Assembly (NCBI GenBank): GCA_030710605.1
Contig: CP092870.1
Coordinates: 12,957,991 to 13,021,990, forward strand
DNA length: 64,000 bases
Origin: Cordylochernes scorpioides
Taxonomy: Eukaryota > Arthropoda > Arachnida > Pseudoscorpiones > Chernetidae
Direction of reading: 5' to 3'
Numbering within the stretch: the stretch's first letter is position 1; each line of letters begins with the position of its first letter. The position numbers were made by a program, and so were the translations under genes. Positions 12,378-21,446 of the stretch are shown here, in pieces. The notes below the pieces were generated by a model. That model did not search any database. It saw only the letters and a list, made by a program, of their open reading frames with translations, and was not told the origin of the DNA.

Positions 12378-12784
12378 ATTGTGTCCTTTAGCGCGCGCTC
12401 ACGAGTGTGGAACAAGTTCTTTTCGAAGCTTACATGCACAACGCTTGCGCACTTCCATTCGACCACGACGCATACGACATTTATTTTTTCACACATATAT
12501 ATATAGACTGTAATATTTTCATATATTTTAAAGTCGAATAAATCTCACGTTATCATATTCAGATTGGCGTGGAATATTTCCTACAGTTACCTTTACTAGG
12601 GCTGTAATACCTACATAGCATCTATGATAGAGAAATTAGCGTAGATATCTCGATGTCGAAAGATCTACCGACACAATACCATCTCAACCATCAGCAGTTT
12701 TAGAACCATGAAATGCCTAGTTGTAAATGTTATCCCTTTATCCCATACAATACCACTTTGTGTGCCATATATAAATCACTAGCC
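12378..12784. other. Unassigned spacer
   Basis: No gene is supported. The first 100 bp continue weakly from the 86-bp array and are GC-richer than the flanks. Confidence 0.3.
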
Positions 12785-13136
12785 AAAGACCCGGGCAACG
12801 TGCGGATTTTACCCGATCAAATGTTTTTATTCAAATACTATTCGTTACAATTATAAATCGGAGCCGTGGATGTCACTCTTGTGAAACGTCCCGCTCCAAA
12901 CTTTACATGTACATTAGGCCAGCTGGTATTACCCCCCATTTTCACCGCTAGAGGCGCGAGCGAAAGAGCAAATTTGCAAATAACCAACGGATATTCGGGA
13001 TAGAGACCTGAAATTTTCACTAAGAGTTTTTCCAAATTCTACTTTAAATACGAGTACTGTTAAAATTTCAGTCAGATTAGTTAAGTATTGTGGACGTGTA
13101 TAGTTGACAAACATACATACATACATACCCTGACTT
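12785..13136 (+). repeat. Candidate retroelement ending in (CATA)n
   Basis: A segment starting AGACCCGGGCAACG, with higher GC than its flanks, ends in a CATACATACATACATAC microsatellite tail. A microsatellite 3' tail is typical of RTE-type non-LTR elements and their SINEs. No coding sequence or clear target duplication was found, so this is tentative. Confidence 0.3.
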
Positions 13137-13627
13137 TTATATATACACTGGTTCTACAGGTAAACTCCGTATAATTAGTATAAAAGTATGCCGAATCTAA
13201 AGTTTTGCGGAGGAGCCTCTTTTATTATACTTTTGCAAGCTTTCGAACCTTTCGGTTCTTCCACAGGCGTGGCTAGTATGACTACACTAACAGGGTATAA
13301 GCGCGCTTGAGCCATTATATACAACATATAAATTTACATGCGGAGTGATATTTCAAACGTAATAAAATAGAAATAGGAACTATGACTATAAAAATAAAAC
13401 TATGTAAATGAACTTATAGATTTTTAAAATTTAGATGAAATTATGGCAAAAACTTTTAAATGCGATAAAAGTTAAGTAAAATAATGATATTCACTGTATG
13501 TAAGCCGTGTGACACTTTAAAATTTCGTAACATTTAAAACCAGTAAAATTTTAAAACATCTCAACACAGAAAAACCAAGCTGGGGTCCACCCCTCCCGAC
13601 CACACACCCGAGTGTATCACGGTGTAA

Positions 13628-13705
13628 CTATTGAGATATTATATGATATATTTCCGGTAGATCTATTTTCCTATTTATGCTGTTTGTTTGTGTTGATTGG
13701 TACTG
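13628..13705 (-). pseudogene. C-terminal PLE fragment, left arm
   Basis: Mirror of the right-arm fragment; the stop codon is at 13628-13630 on the minus strand. It reads the same terminal SINRK and LPEIYHIISQ residues and is truncated at the palindrome centre. Confidence 0.6.
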
Positions 13706-13786
13706 GAATCCATCATATCAACACAAACAAACAGCATAAATAGGAAAATGGATCTACCGGAAATATATCATATAATATCTCAATAG
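13706..13786 (+). pseudogene. C-terminal PLE fragment, right arm
   Basis: Twenty-six codons plus stop read ESIISTQTNSINRKMDLPEI followed by YHIISQ. They align with the C-terminus of the intact PLE protein at 18781-21123 (LESIVSTKLKSINRKIEIPE, YDIFVSS). It is therefore the 3' tip of a different PLE family, 5'-truncated at the palindrome junction. Confidence 0.7.
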
Positions 13787-14086
13787 TTACACCGTGATAC
13801 ACTCGGGTGTGTGGTCGGGAGGGGTGGACCCCAGCTTGGTTTTTCTGTGTTGAGATGTTTTAAAATTTTACTGGTTTTAAATGTTACGAAATTTTAAAGT
13901 GTCACACGGCTTACATACAGTGAATATCATTATTTTACTTAACTTTTATCGCATTTAAAAGTTTTTGCCATAATTTCATCTAAATTTTAAAAATCTATAA
14001 GTTCATTTACATAGTTTTATTTTTATAGTCATAGTTCCTATTTCTATTTTATTACGTTTGAAATATCACTCCGCATGTAAATTTAT

Positions 14087-14136
14087 GATGTACTAGAGCG
14101 CCATCTGTTATCAAATTATATTAAATTAGTTTTATA
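14087..14136 (-). mobile_element. 50-bp 5'-truncated family A insertion
   Basis: Flanked by perfect 12-bp duplications ATGTAAATTTAT (14075-14086 and 14137-14148). The opposite palindrome arm, near 13330, has this 12-mer once and no insert, so it shows the empty site. The insert, read on the minus strand, carries TTGATAACAGATGGCGCT and ends 11 nt later, matching the 3' terminus of family A copies at 17310 and 26037. Confidence 0.85.
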
Positions 14137-14299
14137 ATGTAAATTTATATGTTGTATATAATGGCTCAAGCGCGCTTATACCCTGTTAGTGTAGTCATAC
14201 TAGCCACGCCTGTGGAAGAACCGAAAGGTTCGAAAGCTTGCAAAAGTATAATAAAAGAGGCTCCTCCGCAAAACTTTAGATTCGTCATACTTTTATATA

Positions 14300-15792
14300 C
14301 ACTGGTGTCCAAAAAATAAGAAACTTTTGTTTTTTAATGATATGTTTTAAAATATACAACGCTAAAAGCTGAAAAGTAATTTAATTAGGTTTTTTAAGTA
14401 GTAGAATTTATTTATCGCAACCATTCGATTCGGTAAAATTGAAAATATGCAATTTTTTGCTTGTCTTTATAAGTGTGTTATTTTGCGTGTCGTTTACCCC
14501 ATCTAAGAATTATCCAATTATTATTTTATTTAATCCTTAGTTAATTATGAGTTTACGAAAAATGTTAGCAGATGATTTAAAATGGAGAGCTGTTGGAAGA
14601 ATGGAGGCAGGGCAATCACAAGTTGAAGTAGCAAAATGGCTAAATGTGAATAAATCTGTGGTCAGCAAAATATGGAAACAGTTCATTGAGACAGGAACCA
14701 TCAAAAGAAAAGAAGGTTCTGCTAGAAAAAGAAAAACAGCTACCTCTGAAGACCGTTATCTGGTCGTAACTGCCAAGCGCCATAGGGAGATGACAGCTAT
14801 TCAACTCTCTAATGAACTCTCAAGTGCTACTGGAACGAGAATTTCAAGACAAACTGTTTACCGAAGGCTTCACGAAGGTGCTCTTTATGCAAGACGACCA
14901 ATGGTCTGTATCCCTTTAACCTCTGCTCACAGCAGAGCCCGCTTGAATTGGTGCTTGGAACATCACGCCTGGACTCATGATCAGTGGGCCAATTTTCTCT
15001 TCAGTGACGAGTCAAGATTTAGTTTAAACACAGATTCTCGACGAATTTTCATCTGGAGGGAGCCTGGAACCCGCTATCATCCCAGTAACATCAGGGAAAT
15101 AGACAGTTTTAGAGGGGGCAGTCTCTTAGTCTGGGCTGGCATCAGTTCTAGCAGACGCACACCCCTCCACATTTTTTCTGGGGGCACTTTAACTGCATAA
15201 AGGTACAGGGACGAGATCCTTGAGCCCTATCTAAGACCTTATAGATATCAAATTAGTCACAATTTAATTTTTATGGACGATAATGCTCGTTTGCATAGGG
15301 CTAGGCTAGTCAATGAATATCTCCAGAGTGAGAATATTCGAAGGATGGATTGCCCAGCCAGATCTCCGGACCTGAATCCATTAGAGAATGTGTGGGATGC
15401 TCTAGGGAGGCGTATTGGAGCTCGTCACCCCTCTCCCAGAACCTTCGTTGAGCTAAGAACTGCTCTATTGGAGGAGTGGGGTTTACTACCTCTGGACCTC
15501 CTCCAAAGCCTGGTAAACAGTATGAGGGCTCGCTGGGAGACCTTGATAGCTGTTAGAGGTGATCATACTCCCTATTGATATCTTATTTCTTTAAGATCTG
15601 GAACCTTAGCTTTGAGTATGTTGATAATAATTTGCATATTTCATAATTTCAATTTTTTAAATTTATTTTCATATAGCTAGTCAATTTCTCCATAGTTTAA
15701 ACTATTTGTATACTAAATTTTATATTTGTTAATAAATTAGCTTTTGAGAAATTTCAATATTGGTTAAGTTTCTTATTTTTTGGACACCAGTG
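14300..15792 (+). mobile_element. Tc1-like DNA transposon, complete
   Basis: 1493 bp with terminal inverted repeats CACTGGTGTCCAAAAAATAA at the left and the exact reverse complement at the right. TA target duplications are at 14298-14299 and 15793-15794. It contains one transposase gene broken by a single stop. It inserted at the outer end of the PLE fold-back right arm, so it is the younger of the two. Confidence 0.93.
14547..15578 (+). pseudogene. Tc1 transposase, one premature stop
   Basis: A 344-codon frame encodes a cut-and-paste transposase of the Tc1/mariner superfamily. Residues 1-110 hold two helix-turn-helix units (QSQVEVAKWLNVNKSVVSKI; SRQTVYRRLHEG) joined by a basic GRPR-like linker (SARKRKT). 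The catalytic triad is visible: D in FSDESRF, D in FMDDNARLHRA, and E in SPDLNPLENVW with 34 residues between the last two, hence DD34E. The reading frame is interrupted only by TAA at 15198-15200, where many relatives carry glutamine, so one C-to-T change explains it. Translation from 15273 continues in the same frame. The element is probably non-autonomous now unless the stop is read through. Confidence 0.92.
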
Positions 15793-15834
15793 TATATAGG
15801 GATAATAATATAAATGATTTTTAAAAATTAAAAT

Positions 15835-15839
15835 AAAAA
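15835..15839 (-). terminator. Pol III terminator for the tRNA at 15840
   Basis: Five A on the plus strand give TTTTT directly after the discriminator base on the minus strand. Confidence 0.6.
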
Positions 15840-15910
15840 TGCATCGGCCGGGAATCGAACCCGGGCCGCCCGCGTAGCAGGCGAGCATTCTACCACTGAA
15901 CCACCGATAC
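15840..15910 (-). tRNA. tRNA with glycine-type body and GCT (Ser) anticodon
   Basis: 71 nt including discriminator A. The body matches animal tRNA-Gly(GCC) nearly throughout: GGTTCAGTGGTAGAATGCTC, the CTCGC/GCGGG anticodon stem, and T-arm GGTTCGATTCC. The anticodon loop is CTGCTAC, giving anticodon GCT, which reads serine AGY codons, instead of GCC. The other difference noted is a U-G wobble at acceptor pair 2-71. A TTTTT terminator follows. It may be a chimeric-identity tRNA or a recent pseudogene. It lacks the long variable arm of a true tRNA-Ser. Confidence 0.85.
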
Positions 15911-16124
15911 TTATAAGAAATGGCCATATTTGGGTATTTATTCCATTCACAAAAGCAAACGGTGACAGAATTGATTGATGACTCTGATAAATATAATGTT
16001 AGATTATGTTAGCATAATGAATTAGTCAGTATTCCCATGGTCTCCAGCGAAGAGGTGTGAATTGACCTTTTGAAAATATACATAATTATAAAGATAGAAA
16101 CTTCTATAGAAATAACTAAAAAAA

Positions 16125-16197
16125 GCCGAAATAGCTCAGTTTGGAGAGCGTTAGACTGAAGATCTAAAGGTCCTTGGTTCGATCCCGGGTTTCGTCA
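16125..16197 (+). tRNA. tRNA-Phe (GAA), slightly degenerate
   Basis: 73 nt with a GAA anticodon in loop CTGAAGA, and A- and B-boxes present (AGCTCAGTTTGGAGAGC, GGTTCGATCCC). It matches canonical tRNA-Phe apart from three changes: TTTGG in the D-loop, an extra wobble pair in the T-stem, and a C-T mismatch at acceptor pair 2-71. It is probably a decaying copy. It lies about 215 bp from the other tRNA on the opposite strand. Confidence 0.8.
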
Positions 16198-16199
16198 TC

Positions 16200-16208
16200 T
16201 TTTTTTTT
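16200..16208 (+). terminator. Pol III terminator for tRNA-Phe
   Basis: A run of nine T starts two bases after the tRNA 3' end. Confidence 0.7.
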
Positions 16209-16686
16209 AAATTTTTAAATGTTTACTTACCGTAACTTGACACGTGACTTAACGTGACAGAATTGATTGATGACTCTGACACTTGTATATTTTAATGGTT
16301 TATACAGGGTGAGGTTTGTCTGAAATTACCAAATACACTGTTGTAGCTCAATCTTTATAATTTCCAATGAGTTATGTACTGGGATGATGAACGAAATGAA
16401 TTGTTTCATTGCTATATACGTAGAAAATAGAATTTATCGATTAAATAAATCAATGCTGCATGAACATGACAAGAATCCCTAAGTTACACTGTTCAGTAAA
16501 TTAGATCAAATTCAATAATTTCTACTCAGTGAGATAGTTCAGTTTTATTCCAAGATTATAAATACAAACTTCACAATACAAATAAGCCTTTTGATTTATT
16601 TATCAATTTATTCTAAAATAATTTCTTACATTTTTACAGACTAAATTAAATATACTCGAATTTTATCTATAAATGGATTTTATATT

Positions 16687-16922
16687 TCAAGATTACGAAC
16701 AGGACATCTTAGAATGCTCAAATTTAATTGAAATATCAAAACATTCCCGAAATGCCCCAAATGCGATTCCCAACCAGCCAGTCCTGAACATCTATTGAAT
16801 TATATCAAATCCTCCAAAAAAGACCTCTGGGAAAACCTCAGGACTATAATAGAAAAACTGAGACAATGGAACCTAATGGAGATTGTTTAAACGACTGAGG
16901 AATAAACAACAACAACAAAAAC
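16687..16922 (+). pseudogene. Non-LTR retrotransposon 3' end
   Basis: One frame reads RTGHLRMLKF, a stop, then FPKCPKCDSQPASPEHLLNY and a terminal stop at 16888-16890. This resembles the C-terminal zinc-knuckle region (CX2CX9H with the last Cys replaced by Tyr) found after the RNase H domain in I/Jockey/R1-type elements. An AACAACAACAACAAAAAC tail follows, a typical microsatellite 3' end. It is strongly 5'-truncated with an internal stop. Confidence 0.6.
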
Positions 16923-17245
16923 ATATTTATTCTTTAAATTTAGAAATATCTATAAAATATTGGTAAAATACTTACTAACAAGAAATAATAAAAACGACTA
17001 TGGAGTTGTTTTAAAAATCAGTTATTGGTGTAAAAATTAGTGAAGATTTATTCCAAAAATAGAGATGAAAAAATGAATATTAATAAGTTTAAATAAGTGA
17101 CAAGGGAAATTTAATATCTCTAGAGGGTAGGACGTAATCAAAAACCTTTAAAAGATGTTAAAATGTTAATATTTACTTTTTAATTTTAGGTTGTAGAGGT
17201 ATTTGGTTAATATATGTTTATACTTTGTAATTATAACATCCGTTT
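16923..17245. other. AT-rich spacer, no gene seen
   Basis: Nothing supported between the non-LTR tail and the first divergent 83-bp unit. Confidence 0.4.
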
Positions 17246-17249
17246 ATTT

Positions 17250-17309
17250 TATAATTGTTCCGAAAGATACCGTAAAGCCATCTTTGTAACGTTCAGTTAT
17301 ACAAACTAG
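17250..17309 (+). repeat. Divergent 83-bp array unit
   Basis: TTCCGAAAGATACCG, CATCTTTGTAA and ATACAAACTAG appear in the same order as in the 83-bp units at 18232 and 22851. The unit is interrupted by the fold-back element at 17310. Confidence 0.6.
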
Positions 17310-17766
17310 TTGTGAAAATTAGAAACTATTATAGACGCGTAAGATTCTTTTTGAAATTAAACAATTTCTACTGCCCTTACTGCAATGGAAAAATTAATGG
17401 GAGGGCCTGGCTCATCAGTGGTGAACCCTCCCTGCGGTTTCGCCAGTTTAATCTACCATACCGCTGTTATATTGCATTTTTTTATCTTCCTTTTATAGTG
17501 ATATTGTTGCTAGACTCTTGGAATGGGTATTTTAGATGAACTATGGACATAAGTTTAGATCATAAGATCGGAAAATGCAATATAACAGCGGTATGGTAGA
17601 TTAAAATGGCGAAACCGCTGAGAGGGTTCACCAGTGATGAGCCAGCCCTTCCCATTAATTTTTCCATTGCAGTAAGGGTAGTAGAAATTGTTTAATTTCA
17701 AAAAGAATCTTACACGTCAAAAATAGTTTCTAATTTTGATAACAGATGACGCGCTAGTGCATCGTA
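17310..17766. mobile_element. Fold-back element, family A
   Basis: 457 bp flanked by perfect 11-bp duplications ATACAAACTAG (17299-17309 and 17767-17777), inserted in an 83-bp-array unit. Two inverted arms share TAGAAACTATT, ATTGCAGTAAGG and GGCGAAACCGC blocks around a short centre. The right arm is complete, ending TTTTGATAACAGATGACGCG plus 18 nt; the left arm lacks that tip. Each arm holds a hammerhead-like core in permuted order (GAAACC before CTGATGAGCC). No ORF is credible. Confidence 0.8.
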
Positions 17767-18074
17767 ATACAAACTAGGTGTATTCATGTTAAACTTGTGA
17801 AATCAATAGATCAATTTTATAGGTTCTGGTTGCCCTAAAAACCTAAATAGATATATCCCATAACATTGTTAAATTCCATTTCAATTTTAAAGTTTCAGTT
17901 GTAAATATCCACGCTGCGCGTGTATGTATTTGTAAATATTTCTTGTAAGATATAGTCGATTTTTTTAAAGATCGTTGAAGAGTGATTATCGCTTGAAAGC
18001 TAGCATTTTAAAATAAAATAAAAAGTCATTGTGGGAAAATACATTTTTTTTATTTTTAAATAAACTAGGCGTAT

Positions 18075-18207
18075 GAAAATTCTAAACTATTATAGACGCG
18101 TATGATTCTTTTAAAAATTAAACAATTCTCTCTACTGCCCTTACTGCAATGAAAATATTAATGGGAGGGCCTGGTTCATCAGTGGTGAACCCTCCCAGCG
18201 GTTTCGC
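18075..18207 (-). mobile_element. Single-arm family A copy
   Basis: On the minus strand it begins exactly at GGCGAAACCGC and runs to AATAGTTTAGAA. Near-matching 10-bp flanks CTAGGYGTAT occur at 18065-18074 and 18208-18217. It is inserted at the edge of the 83-bp array. Confidence 0.6.
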
Positions 18208-18492
18208 CTAGGTGTATATCATAGTTATAATACTCTGATAATTATTCCGAAAGATACCGCAAAAACATCTTTATAATTCAGCTATACAAACTAGGTGTAT
18301 ATCATAGTTATAGCACTCTGATAATTATTCCGAAAGATACCGCAAACTCATCTTTATAATTCAGCTATACAAACTAGGTGTATATCATAGTTATAATACT
18401 CTGATAATTATTCCGAAAGATACCGCAAAGTCATCTTTATAATTCAGCTATACAAACTAGGTGTATATCATAGTTATAGCACTCTGATAATT
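18208..18492 (+). repeat. 83-bp tandem array, left part
   Basis: Units start ACTCTGATAA at 18232, 18315, 18398 and 18481, exactly 83 bp apart. The last is cut after ACTCTGATAATT by the PLE and resumes at 22851. Confidence 0.92.
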
Positions 18493-18574
18493 GTAAAAAA
18501 CTTAAAACTCTTCCGGTGTATAGCTTATGAAAAACGTATCATTAATTGGAAGATAGGTATCTTTTATTTGTAAA

Positions 18575-18610
18575 CGTTACGAGCTTTCGGGCAAACGCCC
18601 TTCTACAGGT
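18575..18610 (-). ncRNA. Hammerhead-like motif in PLE end
   Basis: On the minus strand CTGTAGA is followed by an AGGGC-GTTT-GCCC hairpin, then GAAAGCTC. AGCT would be a self-complementary stem III and C the cleavage base. The canonical CUGANGA core has U in place of A6, and no good stem I is seen, so activity is doubtful. Identical copies are at 21241-21276 (minus) and 22766-22800 (plus). Confidence 0.5.
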
Positions 18611-18780
18611 TTGACAGAAATTAAGGCGAGAGACCGACCTAAATACAAGGGATGATTTACATATTAAACAATTTTTATAACTTAGCAGTAAGAATTTTTA
18701 ATTTTTAATAAGTAACTATTGTATTGATATGGTAATAAGATGTTGTATACTAGATTTTAACTATGTAAAAAAGGAATAGA

Positions 18781-21123
18781 TTAACTTGAAACAAAGATAT
18801 CATAAATTTCAGGAATTTCTATTTTTCTATTTATGCTTTTAAGTTTGGTGGATACTATGGATTCTAACATTAATCTTTGGTGTAGGTTGGGTATGTTACG
18901 GTAATGGATAGTGGGGTGGTTGGTATTAAAAGAGTGGCCAGTGGATGCAACATGCTGATAGATGAGGGAACGTGGGTCTTTGTTATTAATGTTTCGGGTG
19001 TGTTCTGACATTCTAATGGCGACGGTTCTACCTGTCTCACCCACATAAGTGGCGGAACAATGTTCGCATGAGACAGAGTAGACCGCCCCAGAAGAATCCA
19101 GAGGACTGAGTTGGGTACTAGTTTTTGTAATGGGGTGTCGGAGAAGTGAGTGGATACTGGGGGTATTAATGAAAAAGGTGCGAATGCCAAATGGCCTGAT
19201 GAGACGGGAGATACTAACTGTTAAAGGAGAATAGGGCAACATGCAGGTAGTCCTGAAGACTGGGGGAGGATTGGAGGGGGCGGGAGAATAGGTATGTTTA
19301 TTAATGAATGTTAGTGGATAGGAGGCGGCGGTGAGATGGGAGATGATACGGGCTTTTTCTGTGGTTTTAAAGATGGGTAGAGAGCAGTGTGTGTGAAGGC
19401 GCCTGGTGAGTGTTTTAACGATGTTAATTTTGTGTACTATGGGGCAGAAGGAGTAGAAATGGGTGTAGGTGGGGGTACTGCTATTCTTGTAGTATACTGT
19501 GGTGTGGAATGATGCCGGGGTACGTATGATTAAGATGTCTAGGAAGGGAATGATGTGTCCCTGTTCTTTTTCCATGGTGAACGAGAGGTTAGGGTTGTAA
19601 CTGTTGAGGGTGGACAGGATGGTTTCTTCAAGGTCGGTTTTACATATGCAAAGGATATCATCGACATATCGTCGCCAGAAAAGAATGTCATCGCAATGGA
19701 GGTTGCAGACCCATTTATCTATTCTGGTCATAACCAGCTCAGCAGCTATGGAGGAGAGGGGGCTTCCCATAGGCGATCCCCTTATCTGTTTGAAATGGAT
19801 ATGGTCAAAGGTAAAGGTGCTCATGTTTAAGCATATCTGTGAGAGGGATGTGATAGAGTTGGTCTTGACGGGATCTGTGTTGATGGAAACCAAAAATTGG
19901 TTGAGGCTGTCAATTATCAGGTGATGGGGGAGACTGAGGTATAGGGATGAAACGTCAAATGAACACATGTTGAAGTTTTGGGGGGGGTGTAGGCCGGTTA
20001 TTTCTTGAATGAGTGTGGGGGTGCTGGAAACTGTGAGATTACTTCTATTGTTTTTTAAAAGAGGTGAGAGATAATTTGAGAGGTACTTAGCTAGGGGGTA
20101 GGCGGGAGAGAGGTGATACGCAATGATAGGGCGCAGAGGGACAGAAGGTTTGTGGACCTTGGGAAGGCCGTAGATGTAGGTACCATTGGGGAGATTAGTG
20201 GTAAAGGATTTGTGTTCCTCCGTTGAGATGAGACTGGTTCTTTTCATTCGGTTGAGAGAGGACTTGAAGGTTTTTAGTGCTATTGTGCTCTCTTGTGCGG
20301 AAATTTGAGAAAAAGTGGCTGTGTCCTGCAATATTTCCAAGATTTTGGCGTGGTACGAAGATCGGTCTAGGATTACGGTGTCAGTGCCCTTATCTGATCT
20401 GCTGATGACAATTGAACGTTGTTTCATTAGTCTGCGGAGGGCCTTGGATTCAGTTTGGGAATTTGGGGGTGGGGGGAGAGGTCTCTGGAGTACCCGGGAT
20501 ACATGGTTTCTGATGGCGCATCTGTCTTGATGGTTATGATTCTTAACGGAGGCCTCTATTCCACTGATGATCTTGGGTATATCGGGTTTGGCGGGAAGTC
20601 GATATTTGAGGCCTTTAGAGAGGAGACTGTTTTCAGCAGGGGTGAGGGTTACGCTAGACAGATTGATGATGTTGTTTGAAGCCTCGGGGTTGGCATACTT
20701 GTGATCGAGTGGGAAGGAGTATTTTTGGGACCAGAACGCTAGCTTTTTATCGTGTCTAAGCTGTATACTTCGGTCTTGTACCTTAATATCTGAGGTGGTT
20801 CTTTCTATGAGAGCTGTGAGATCAGATTCATGAACGTTTTGGGAGGTTAGGCATATCAGCCCTTTGATTGATTTGGTGAGGAATCTAATTTGGGAAAGGC
20901 AACCTTTAGTTCTTGCCCGTAAGAGTTGCCATTGGATTCTTCTTATAAGTTCTGCTGAGAAGGGGTTTCCAACAGGATCCTTTACACGGAGGGATGGAGG
21001 GATAAACACTAGCCGTTCACATAGCTGGTTGAACTTTAAATGGCAACGCCATTTGGCGAGTTGAAGAGATTTCTTGTGGATGAGGAACTTGTATCTGTCG
21101 ATTTCGCCTCTAGGAAGAGCCAT
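18781..21123 (-). CDS. Penelope-like RT / GIY-YIG endonuclease, 780 aa, intact
   Basis: This is the polyprotein of an animal endonuclease-bearing PLE; it nicks target DNA and primes reverse transcription there. The N-terminal ~300 residues are basic and PLE-specific. Reverse transcriptase motifs follow: YGLPKVHKPSVPLRPI (about 318-333), motif A SFDVSSLY (about 388), motif B QIRGSPMGSPLSS (about 446) and motif C RRYVDDIL (about 485, catalytic YVDD). The C-terminal GIY-YIG domain starts at GAVYSVSCEHC (about 679) with YVGETGR (about 693-699, catalytic Arg) and RMSEH (Glu about 708). A Cys-rich stretch CEHC precedes YVGETGR as in other Penelopes. There is no frameshift or stop. ATG 21121-21123 begins MALPRGEIDRY, 35 bp after the pseudo-LTR, which probably supplies the promoter. 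It is likely to be active or recently active. Confidence 0.95.
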   Translation of the reverse strand: MALPRGEIDRYKFLIHKKSLQLAKWRCHLKFNQLCERLVFIPPSLRVKDPVGNPFSAELIRRIQWQLLRARTKGCLSQIRFLTKSIKGLICLTSQNVHESDLTALIERTTSDIKVQDRSIQLRHDKKLAFWSQKYSFPLDHKYANPEASNNIINLSSVTLTPAENSLLSKGLKYRLPAKPDIPKIISGIEASVKNHNHQDRCAIRNHVSRVLQRPLPPPPNSQTESKALRRLMKQRSIVISRSDKGTDTVILDRSSYHAKILEILQDTATFSQISAQESTIALKTFKSSLNRMKRTSLISTEEHKSFTTNLPNGTYIYGLPKVHKPSVPLRPIIAYHLSPAYPLAKYLSNYLSPLLKNNRSNLTVSSTPTLIQEITGLHPPQNFNMCSFDVSSLYLSLPHHLIIDSLNQFLVSINTDPVKTNSITSLSQICLNMSTFTFDHIHFKQIRGSPMGSPLSSIAAELVMTRIDKWVCNLHCDDILFWRRYVDDILCICKTDLEETILSTLNSYNPNLSFTMEKEQGHIIPFLDILIIRTPASFHTTVYYKNSSTPTYTHFYSFCPIVHKINIVKTLTRRLHTHCSLPIFKTTEKARIISHLTAASYPLTFINKHTYSPAPSNPPPVFRTTCMLPYSPLTVSISRLIRPFGIRTFFINTPSIHSLLRHPITKTSTQLSPLDSSGAVYSVSCEHCSATYVGETGRTVAIRMSEHTRNINNKDPRSLIYQHVASTGHSFNTNHPTIHYRNIPNLHQRLMLESIVSTKLKSINRKIEIPEIYDIFVSS

Positions 21124-21446
21124 AATAAATACGAAGAATTAAACTCAATTGATTAATAGTAAAAAACTTAAAACTCTTCCGGTGTATAGCTTATGAAAAA
21201 CGTATCATTAATTGGAAGATAGGTATCTTTTATTTGTAAACGTTACGAGCTTTCGGGCAAACGCCCTTCTACAGGTTTGACAGAAATTAAGGCGAGAGAC
21301 CGACCTAAATACAAGGGATGATTTACATATTAAACAATTTTTATAACTTAGCAGTAAGAATTTTTAATTTTTAATAAGTAACTATTGTATTGATATGGTA
21401 ATAAGATGTTGTATACTAGATTTTAACTATGTAAAAAAGGAATAGA

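Larger units (their letters stand above)
13181..14297. mobile_element. PLE 3'-end fold-back, second PLE family
   Basis: Two arms (about 13181-13705 and 13706-14297) are near-perfect inverted copies meeting around 13700. Each arm contains the last codons of a PLE GIY-YIG protein, a 3' UTR and a terminal hairpin motif: CTGTGGA, stem GAACC/GGTTC, GAAAGCTTGC. Inverted pairing of 5'-truncated copies is characteristic of Penelope-like insertions. The right arm carries an extra 50-bp insertion, and a Tc1 element inserted at its outer end. Confidence 0.75.

Noticed and set aside
18870-19190. 106-codon ORFs overlapping the PLE C-terminus (also 21536-21856 and 22185-22505)
   Set aside because: Alternate-frame shadows of the GIY-YIG region, conserved only because the copies are near-identical DNA.
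19555-21064. Plus-strand ORFs of 66-106 codons within the PLE
   Set aside because: They are antisense shadows of the intact 780-codon PLE ORF, with no domain of their own.
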